The notes below the pieces were generated by a model that saw nothing but the letters and a program-made list of their open reading frames with translations, did no database searches and was not told the DNA's origin. 37,108 nt of DNA from contig NZ_JAAKZY010000098.1 of NCBI RefSeq assembly GCF_011045015.1, positions 1-37,108 on the forward strand. The letters are read 5' to 3'. Each line of letters opens with the position of its first letter. Within the stretch, counting starts at the first letter, position 1. Positions 21,984-28,649 of the stretch are shown here, one piece after another. This stretch comes from Streptomyces scabichelini. GTDB lineage: Bacteria; Actinomycetota; Actinomycetes; Streptomycetales; Streptomycetaceae. A program made the position numbers and the translations under genes.

Positions 21984-24289
21984 GCAACGAAACCGCCACC
22001 ACGACCACCGTGGAGGCCGCTCCCGCTCCGGACCAGTTGCCGCACGGCCTCGGCGCGTCCCTGCCGTCCGCGGAGGCCCGCGCCAAGACGGAGGGCACGT
22101 TCCCGTACGCGGCGGACCTGTGGGCCGAGGGCCTGCTGTGGGCCGCCGTGCTGCGCTCACCGCACCCGCACGCGCGCATCGTGTCCATCGACACCACCCA
22201 CGCGCTCCAGATGGTCGGCGTACGGGCCGTCGTCACGCACGAGGACGTGCCGGGCAGTGCGATGTACGGCCGCGGCACGGCCGACCGCCCGGTGTTCGCC
22301 TCGGAGGTCGTACGCCACCACGGGGAGCCCATCGCGGCCGTCGCCGCCGACCACCCGGACACCGCGCGGATGGCCGCGGCCGCCGTCATCGTCGAGTACG
22401 AAGTACTCGATCCGGTGACCGACCCCGAGCAGGCCTTCGAGGCCGAGCCCCTGCACCCCGACGGCAACCTGATCCGGCACATCCCGCTGCGGCACGGCGA
22501 CTCCGACGCGGCCGGCGACATCGTCGTCGAGGGCCTGTACCGCATCGGCCGCCAGGACCCCGCCCCGATCGGCGCGGAGGCCGGACTCGCCGTACCCCGC
22601 CCCGACGGGGGAGTCGAGCTCTACCTCGCCTCCACCGACCCGCACGGCGACCGCGACACCGCCGCCGCCTGCTACGGCCTGGAACCGGACCGCGTGAAGG
22701 TCGTTGTCACCGGCGTGCCCGGCGCCACCGCCGACCGTGAGGACCAGGGCTTCCAACTCCCCCTGGGGTTGCTTGCCCTGAAGACCGGATGTCCGGTCAA
22801 ACTGGCGGCGACGCGCGAAGAGTCCTTCCTGGGGCACGTCCACCGCCACCCCACCCTCCTGCGCTACCGCCATCACGCGGACGCCGACGGCAGGCTGGTG
22901 AAGGTCGAGGCGCAGATCCTGCTCGACGCGGGCGCGTACGCGGACACGTCGTCGGAGGCGCTGGCCGCCGCGGTCTCCTTCGCCTGCGGCCCGTACGTCG
23001 TCCCGAACGCCTTCATCGAGGGCTGGGCCGTCCGCACGAACAACCCGCCCTCCGGGCACGTGCGCGGCGAGGGCGCCATGCAGGTGTGCGCCGCCTACGA
23101 GGCGCAGATGGACAAGCTGGCGAAGAAGCTCGGCATCGACCCGGCCGAGCTGCGCCTGCGCAACGCGATGGCCACAGGAGACGTACTTCCCACCGGCCAG
23201 TCGGTGACCTGCCCGGCGCCCGTGGCCGAACTGCTGCAAGCCGTACGGGACTTCCCGCTCCCCGCCCTGCCCAAGGACACCCCCGAGGACGAGTGGCTGC
23301 TGCCCGGCGGCCCCGAGGGAGCCGGTGAACCGGGAGCCGTGCGGCGCGGTGTCGGCTACGCCCTCGGCATGGTCCACATGCTCGGCGCCGAAGGCGCGGA
23401 CGAGGTCTCGACCGCCACCGTGAAGGTCCACGACGGCGTCGCCACGGTGCTTTGCGCGGCCGTGGAGACCGGCCAGGGCTTCACCACGCTGGCCCGGCAG
23501 ATCGTCCAGGAGACGCTCGGCATCGAAGAGGTGCACGTCGCCTCCGTGGACACCGATCAGCCCCCGGCGGGCCCTGGCTGCCGCGGCCGCCACACCTGGG
23601 TCTCCGGCGGCGCGGTCGAACGGGCCGCCAAGATGGTCCGTACGCAGCTGCTGCAGCCCCTTGCGCACAAGTTCGGGATGTCCACCGAGCTGCTCCAGAT
23701 CACCGACGGCAAGATCACCTCGTACGACGGCGTGCTGTCGACCACCGTCTCGGAGGCGATGGACGGCAAGGAGCTGTGGGCGACCGCGCAGTGCCGTCCG
23801 CATCCCACGGAGCCGCTGGACGCCGCCGGTCAGGGAGACGCCTTCGTGGGCCTCGCCTTCTGCGCGATCCGCGCGGTCGTCGACGTCGACATCGAGCTGG
23901 GTTCGGTACGCGTCGTCGAACTGGCGCTCGCCCAGGACGTGGGGCGGGTGCTGAACCCCGCGCAGCTCGCGGCCCGGATCGAGGCCGGTGTCACGCAGGG
24001 CGTCGGCGCCGCGCTCACGGAGAACCTGCGCACCGCGCGCGGCCTGGTCCGCCACCCCGACCTCACCGGATACGCCCTGCCCACCGCCCTGGACGCCCCC
24101 GACATCCGCATCGTCAAGCTCGTCGAGGAGCGTGACGTGGTCGCGCCCTTCGGAGCCAAGGCGGTCAGCGCCGTGCCCGTGGTGACCACACCGGCGGCCG
24201 TCGCCTCCGCGGTACGGGCGGCGACGGGGCGCCCGGTCAACCGCCTGCCGATCCGCCCCCAGGCGGCCGTGGTGACGACGGGGCAGTGA
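21980..24289 (+). CDS. Molybdopterin subunit, xanthine dehydrogenase family, divergent
   Basis: The 769-residue large subunit has the CoxL/XdhA layout: an N-terminal a/b hammerhead domain (residues 25-140) and the molybdopterin-binding domains. Some family motifs are kept, such as ETGQGFTTLARQI and RGEGAMQ around Arg362. Others are not. The Moco loop expected as GGxFGGK reads GATADREDQ (residues 248-256), and the C-terminal GVGE loop with the catalytic glutamate reads AVSA (residues 728-731), with Ala731 in the glutamate position by eye. It is therefore either a hydroxylase of unusual chemistry or a non-catalytic homologue. It is coupled to the iron-sulfur subunit by a GTGA overlap. Confidence 0.8.
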   Translation: MSNETATTTTVEAAPAPDQLPHGLGASLPSAEARAKTEGTFPYAADLWAEGLLWAAVLRSPHPHARIVSIDTTHALQMVGVRAVVTHEDVPGSAMYGRGTADRPVFASEVVRHHGEPIAAVAADHPDTARMAAAAVIVEYEVLDPVTDPEQAFEAEPLHPDGNLIRHIPLRHGDSDAAGDIVVEGLYRIGRQDPAPIGAEAGLAVPRPDGGVELYLASTDPHGDRDTAAACYGLEPDRVKVVVTGVPGATADREDQGFQLPLGLLALKTGCPVKLAATREESFLGHVHRHPTLLRYRHHADADGRLVKVEAQILLDAGAYADTSSEALAAAVSFACGPYVVPNAFIEGWAVRTNNPPSGHVRGEGAMQVCAAYEAQMDKLAKKLGIDPAELRLRNAMATGDVLPTGQSVTCPAPVAELLQAVRDFPLPALPKDTPEDEWLLPGGPEGAGEPGAVRRGVGYALGMVHMLGAEGADEVSTATVKVHDGVATVLCAAVETGQGFTTLARQIVQETLGIEEVHVASVDTDQPPAGPGCRGRHTWVSGGAVERAAKMVRTQLLQPLAHKFGMSTELLQITDGKITSYDGVLSTTVSEAMDGKELWATAQCRPHPTEPLDAAGQGDAFVGLAFCAIRAVVDVDIELGSVRVVELALAQDVGRVLNPAQLAARIEAGVTQGVGAALTENLRTARGLVRHPDLTGYALPTALDAPDIRIVKLVEERDVVAPFGAKAVSAVPVVTTPAAVASAVRAATGRPVNRLPIRPQAAVVTTGQ

Positions 24290-24542
24290 CGGCCGACTGA
24301 CGGCCGACGGCTGTTGTACACCCTCTGTATGCCGTCGTCCCGGCCTCGCTCGTCGGGCTCTTGTCGGGCTCTTGGCGGACGCGGGACGCGTCGGATCTGA
24401 GCGTGGCGGCCTTGTGGCGCTTGGGATTTGGGGCGTTGTCAGTGGGGCGGCGTATGGTTTTCGATCAGTGGGGAGCGGCCGCCGGGACGGCGGGCTGTGC
24501 CCTGCTGTGGATGCACTATGCGATCACATGCACGGGGGAGCC

Positions 24543-25166
24543 ATGAGGACGATTGACGCCGGTACGGGGGCGATCACGCTGACCGACGACGAGTACGGAG
24601 GCACGGGGCGTCGGCTGGAGGTGCGGGCCGATGCGACTGCTCGGAGCGAAGTGTCGGCGTACTGGAGGATGGCCGCGCTGGTCCATTCCCTCACCCGGAT
24701 CGCCGACCCGGGCGCGGATCTCCTGCTCGAACTGCCCGCACGGCTGCTCGACGAGGAGTTCGGCGCGGGCGGGATCATGCGCTTCGAGGACGTCGACTTC
24801 CCGGCCACGCTCACGCACGAGCCGACCCGCCGTTTCCTCCGGGAAACGGGACTCCCCGAGGTCGGCGTCATGTTCCAGCTGGAGATGGACGTGCCGCTGC
24901 AGACACTCGCCGAGCGTTACGCGGCCGAGCGGACTGAGGAGGCCCAGATCCCGGAGGGCCAACTCCCGGACGGGGCCGACCGATTGATCCGCCTCGGTCG
25001 CCTCGGCCGCCTCGACCGTCCCTTCGAGGACACGGACCTCCTGGTGGACGGCACCACCGGGACACTCCACGAGTGGTCCGCCCCGGACACCGGCCCCCGC
25101 CCCCTCAACGCCGACATATCCACGCTCGCGTTCACACTCTGGCTACTGCATCGCGCAGAACGCTGA
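24543..25166 (+). CDS. SUKH-4-like protein
   Basis: The 207-residue soluble protein ends with a segment typical of SUKH-4 immunity-like proteins: a D-x-TG turn (LLVDGTTGTLHEWSAP) followed by LNADISTLAFTLWLL. SUKH proteins often protect against polymorphic nuclease toxins, but many stand alone in Streptomyces with no toxin, as here, where no toxin gene is visible nearby. The immunity role is therefore not supported locally. The ATG at 24543 follows GGGGGAG. It is the last chromosomal-backbone gene before the tRNA-associated island. Confidence 0.6.
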   Translation: MRTIDAGTGAITLTDDEYGGTGRRLEVRADATARSEVSAYWRMAALVHSLTRIADPGADLLLELPARLLDEEFGAGGIMRFEDVDFPATLTHEPTRRFLRETGLPEVGVMFQLEMDVPLQTLAERYAAERTEEAQIPEGQLPDGADRLIRLGRLGRLDRPFEDTDLLVDGTTGTLHEWSAPDTGPRPLNADISTLAFTLWLLHRAER

Positions 25167-25195
25167 GCGCTCCGCTGGAAGTCCAGTGCGTCACC

Positions 25196-25237
25196 TGCGG
25201 GTCCGTCGTGGCTGGTCGCGCAGTTCCCCGCGCCCCT
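25196..25237. repeat. Dispersed intergenic repeat, copy 2
   Basis: Identical over 42 bp to 4272-4313. It sits 30 bp after the SUKH-like gene and ends in the same GCCCCT-TCGGGGC hairpin. Confidence 0.85.
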
Positions 25238-25280
25238 TCGGGGCGCTGCCGAACCGCACCGGACTTCGCCGGATCCACGT

Positions 25281-25324
25281 AGAGGCCGTGGCGGGAATCG
25301 AACCCGCGTTACTCGCTTTGCAGG
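25281..25324 (-). repeat. tRNA-Cys 3'-half remnant, candidate attL
   Basis: On the minus strand this reads from the anticodon loop (CTGCAAA) through the T-arm to the acceptor strand CACGGCC. It aligns to 32162-32205 of the complete tRNA-Cys with five mismatches in 44. Two of these swap a G-C for a C-G pair in the T-stem, so both copies descend from working tRNAs. The 5' half is absent. This is the scar left when an element integrates into the 3' end of a tRNA gene. Confidence 0.75.
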
Positions 25325-25440
25325 TTTGTCCGCGCTGGTCAGAGCATGATCCGTGTCCGTTCGCTGGCGTTCATTCCGGTACAGACCCTTGCGTGTCAGC
25401 GGCGAGTGAACGGCTCTGAACGGCAGCGTACGGCGATGAA

Positions 25441-25460
25441 TGAGACGGAAACTGAGACGG
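25441..25460. repeat. Tandem TGAGACGG repeat, left island end
   Basis: TGAGACGG followed by AACTGAGACGG, one base between. The same 20-bp arrangement occurs at 32081-32100 in the same orientation with one difference. It lies 117 bp inside the tRNA remnant. TGAACGGC variants precede it (around 25408-25425). Confidence 0.75.
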
Positions 25461-25773
25461 CCGCGCACCCCTGCGAGCGTCAGCTTGACGACCCCGACCC
25501 CGACCCCGAGCTCGACGACCCTGAGCCCGTGGTGCCGCCACGTCGATGGCGCACCGCCCACTTATATAGATCCCCTCTCGAACCGTGCGAAAAAAGCCTT
25601 CCCTTTACGGTCGGCTAAGAAGGCGGACCGATGGATTTGTTGGCCGACTACACGAAACTGCTATCTCGATGAGGAGCCTACCGGCATGCGAAGCGGACGA
25701 CGTTCGGTCGAAAACCGTTCCCGAGCAAGGTCTCGCGCGGCCAGCTCGCTCCGGTAGTCGGCTGTAGGGGGCC

Positions 25774-26157
25774 ATGCTGGAAGCGCGCCCACCCCTTGCC
25801 ACGGTCGTGGGACCCTTGGCACCAAACGATGGAGCGACGCGAGAGGAGCCTGGGGTGCCGGGCAGGACGGCCGTGTCGATCCGCTGGTTCGGCGGTCCGG
25901 GGCAGTCCCCGGGGATCTGTGAGATCCCCCTGGAGACGTTCACCGCCGCCGTCGACTTCCTCCGGTTGAACGGGGCGGAGCGCATCGGCATCCTAGGCAC
26001 TTCCAAGGGGGCCGAGGCGGCCCTGCTCACGGCAGTGCACGATCCGCGCGTGGACGTCGTCGTCGCGGTGTCGCCCACGTCCCGGGTTTGGTGCAACGTC
26101 GGACCGGGGCGCGACGGAGTGCAGCGCCCTTATCGATCGTCCTGGACCTGGCGGTGA
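25774..26157 (+). pseudogene. Truncated BAAT-type alpha/beta hydrolase
   Basis: The 127-residue reading frame resembles the C-terminal domain of acyl-CoA thioesterase / bile-acid-CoA amino acid acyltransferase proteins. It has RWFGGPGQ, IPLETFTAAVDFL, the nucleophile elbow GTSKG in ILGTSKGAEAALL, and VGPGRDGVQRPYRSSW. Relatives are roughly twice as long. Here the N-terminal part is shortened and the frame stops just after the conserved RSSWTW segment, losing the rest of the domain with the distal catalytic residues. The break coincides with the large inverted repeat at 26164. It is almost certainly a remnant. Confidence 0.6.
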
Positions 26158-26163
26158 TGAGGA

Positions 26164-26232
26164 TCCTTGAAAACGGGTCTGGGCGGAATTTCGTGACCGT
26201 CACGAAATTCCGCCCAGACCCGTTCTCAAGGA
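26164..26232. repeat. Near-perfect inverted repeat, 34-bp arms
   Basis: The arms 26164-26197 and 26199-26232 are complementary with a single mismatch (26171 against 26225) and one central base. Each arm contains GGGTCTGGGCGGAATTTCG. It lies between the truncated hydrolase and the 3' end of the convergent secreted-protein gene, so it can act as a bidirectional terminator. Its length, symmetry and position at the hydrolase break also fit a small transposon-like end pair. Confidence 0.8.
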
Positions 26233-26332
26233 GCCCCATCAGCGATGGGTCAGTTTCACACCAGGTCGGACAACGCCACGGGGAGCACGCCCGGATGGGG
26301 CATGCTCCCACGCTGCCTGTTCGGCGCAGTGT

Positions 26333-27280
26333 CTATGTGGCGCAGAAGATAGTCGTCTCCATGGTCCAAGAGCCGCTCGGCGGGATCGAGGACTGGGCGC
26401 CGAAGTCGGCGATGTTGGGTGCGTTTGTCGTGCGCGGTGCGATTTCCTGGAGGTGGGTGCCCGGCGTGTCTGTGTTGCCGGCGAGGCCGGTGAGGCGCAG
26501 CCCGGACGGGCAGGAGAGGGACTTCTTCTGGCTCGCGGCGGTGGTGTTGGACTGGGTCTTGACCTGCTGGAAGTCGCCGAACACGTTCGACCGCGCGCAC
26601 ACCGAGTAGCCGGTGACGGTGTAGTTGCCGGCGAACCCGTCGGCGTCCTCCTTGGCGATGGCGGCGCTGCTGCTCGCATGGAATCCGCTGCTGTTGGTGG
26701 CGATGCCCAGGTCTACCTGCCCGTTGCCGTTGGCGATCTTGCCGCCGGCGCCGATCAGTTGCTTACCCGCCGGGCACTGCTTCCCAGCTTGGTCCGTGGC
26801 GCCCGACGTCGGTGCGTTGGTCTCGGAGACGATCTCCACGCCCAGCGCGGCAGGGACGGAAGCGCAGAACGCGAACACCTGGAAGTTCCAGGCCACGGGG
26901 ATGCCGAACTGGTCCGCCGCCGCGCTGACCTCGAAGCTGTCCCCGCTTGTGGTGTGGATCGGCTGCATCTCGGTGATGACGGCGTGGACGCCGCCGACCG
27001 TGAACGCGCCGCCCCCGAGTACCCGCTGGCCGGATGGGCAGTTCGCGCGGAAGGGGACCTTCGTCGCCAGGGTGTTGCGCGGGGACGATTTGGCGACGAC
27101 CTGCACGGAGCCGGGCGGAATGCTGGCTGCCGCTGCCGGCGGGGCTCCTAACGCCTGAGTGGCGAGGAGGGTGAGGCCGACGGCCACGGCCGGCGCCCAC
27201 TTTCTCATTGAACGAGTGTTCAAGGCGCCGGCCGATGCGGCCATCACCAGCGTCCCGAAGATCTTGCTGCGTGCCTTCAC
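26333..27280 (-). CDS. Secreted protein of three Cys-bracketed repeats
   Basis: I do not recognise this 315-residue protein. An N-terminal signal region contains two hydrophobic stretches, the second running from MRKWAPAVAVGLTLL to an Ala-rich cleavage site (APPAAAA). The mature part is three repeats of about 70-85 residues, each opening with C-P-x-G and a Gly-rich turn (NCPSGQRVLGGGAF; QCPAGKQLIGAGGK; SCPSGLRLTGLAGN) and closing with a lone Cys before the next unit or the end (FAFCA; YSVCA; IFCAT). One disulfide per repeat is likely. I chose the GTG at 27280, which has GAGAAGGAC upstream; the ATG at 27208 has none. A 16-bp tandem duplication lies just upstream of the start. Confidence 0.7.
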   Translation of the reverse strand: MKARSKIFGTLVMAASAGALNTRSMRKWAPAVAVGLTLLATQALGAPPAAAASIPPGSVQVVAKSSPRNTLATKVPFRANCPSGQRVLGGGAFTVGGVHAVITEMQPIHTTSGDSFEVSAAADQFGIPVAWNFQVFAFCASVPAALGVEIVSETNAPTSGATDQAGKQCPAGKQLIGAGGKIANGNGQVDLGIATNSSGFHASSSAAIAKEDADGFAGNYTVTGYSVCARSNVFGDFQQVKTQSNTTAASQKKSLSCPSGLRLTGLAGNTDTPGTHLQEIAPRTTNAPNIADFGAQSSIPPSGSWTMETTIFCAT

Positions 27281-27950
27281 GATGTCCTTCTCTCTATTGG
27301 TCTGGCTCTCTATTGGTCTGGACCGAACGGGCCGGTGGGTCTGGCCTGGGTCCATGCGCGCCGCAGGTGCGCTACGTCCGGTGGCGGCAGCCGTGGCTGC
27401 GGTCGGTCTGCTGATGAGCGTTGCGCGGCGGCGGAACGGGGAGGGAATCCCGGACGATCCCGGCGGTGTGGGCATCAACGTGCCCGCCGTTCGCTGCTGG
27501 GAGCCCGATTGTGGACAGAGCCCCTGACATCAGCCGTGGTCATGGCTGCCGGCGGCTCGGGTGGTGTGGACAGCAGTCCTGGGAACCGGCGCAGCGGCGA
27601 CCGTCGGGTAGCCGAAGCGCGGGTCCGTTGCCGATGGCGAAGAGCGTGCTCAGCCAGCCATGAGGCTCGCGCCTGGCGCCGGCATGCTGGTGCGCCGAGC
27701 GGCTGCCAGGGCGGCAACGGCGTGGTGTGGGATCATCTTCAACGCTCCTTCGAGGGTGCTCAACCAGCGACCGTTTGTGGTCGGTGCCAACCCTGAGCCA
27801 GAGCGGGCTATCAGACATCCGTGCCCGCCACGGACCCGAGGATTGCGTGGTGGCATCCGTGCTCGGCACCGATGCGCTGCACCCAGGCATGCGAGCACGT
27901 TCCTTCACGCAGATCCTTCGGGGACCTGCACCGAAGAGCGGGGGCACCAA
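27281..27950. other. Gene-free stretch inside the island
   Basis: These 670 bp lie between the start of the secreted-protein gene (minus strand) and the methyltransferase remnant (plus strand). They hold the tandem leader duplication at 27291-27322. I found no reading frame with family-like sequence; the open frames in both directions are Arg/Ala-rich and look like noise. Confidence 0.45.
27291..27322. repeat. 16-bp tandem duplication in a leader
   Basis: TCTCTATTGGTCTGG occurs at 27291-27305 and 27307-27321, one base apart. On the minus strand it lies directly upstream of, and just touches, the ribosome binding site of the secreted-protein gene. Confidence 0.8.
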
Positions 27951-28649
27951 TGACCACAGCAACCGCCGCCGCGACGATCCGAAACTCGAGGCGTTCGTCG
28001 GACAGGCGGTGCTTGACATTGGGGCAGCCATCTCCCGGCTGCTGCTGCACATCGGCGACCGGCTGGGCCTTTACAAGGCGATGGCCGGCGTCGGGCCGAT
28101 CACCTCGTCCGTGCCGGCGCAATGCGTCGATACCACTGAGCGCCATGTCCGTGCGTGGCTCGGCAACCAGGCAGCCAGCGGCTATGTCGTCTACAACCCG
28201 GCTGGCGGCGGCACCTGTGAACTGCCGGCGGAACAGGCCATGGTCGTCGCGAACGAAGACAGCCCGGTCTCGTCCTCGGCAGCACCTTCGAGACCATCGC
28301 GTCGTGCTACGCCGACCACGAGGTGTTCGTCGACGCATTCCGCACCGGCGCGGGCGTCGGCTGGGCAGAGCACAACTGCTCTAGCACCGGACGGCACGCT
28401 GTTACTGGTCGAGCCGAACGCCGGCGACGTACCGGAGCAGAACCTGAACCCGGCCGGACGAACCTATGACGGCCTGTCCACGGTGATCTGCACGCCAGAC
28501 TCGCCGGCCCCGCCCAGGAAGTCGGACTGGGACAGGGTGCGCAGGCCGGTGAACGCCGGCTGGCCGCCGTACTGCGCGAGGCCGGGTTCAGACACGTGCG
28601 GCGGGCGACCAAGACCCCGTTCAACATCATTGTGGAGGCCAGACCATAG
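27951..28649 (+). pseudogene. Broken class I methyltransferase gene
   Basis: Pieces of one SAM-dependent methyltransferase appear in order but in different frames. A start MTTATAAA at 27951 shifts near 27978 into DPKLEAFVGQAVLDIGAA, then LGDRLGLYK-like sequence, RAWLGNQAASGYVVYNP and PAEQAMVVANEDSP. Another shift leads into TFETIASCYADHEVF. Then comes GTLLLVEPNAGD with the central SAM-binding segment missing, and finally RRLAAVLREAGFRHVRRA and FNIIVEARP in yet another frame, ending at TAG 28647-28649. At least three frame changes and an internal deletion make it non-functional. Its end overlaps the convergent regulator gene by about 23 bp. Confidence 0.7.

Larger units (their letters stand above)
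25167..25773. other. Left junction of the tRNA-associated island, no intact gene
   Basis: This 607-bp stretch holds, in order, dispersed repeat copy 2 (25196-25237), a tRNA-Cys 3'-half remnant (25281-25324), repeats of the TGAACGG / TGAGACGG type (to 25460), a locally AT-rich run near 25560-25600, and a 9-bp inverted repeat (GCCGACTAC at 25643-25651, GTAGTCGGC at 25754-25762). I see no supported coding sequence. Confidence 0.55.

Noticed and set aside
25196..25324. Reading the dispersed repeat and tRNA remnant as one insertion element
   Set aside because: The dispersed repeat also occurs at 4272 without any tRNA sequence, so the two are independent.
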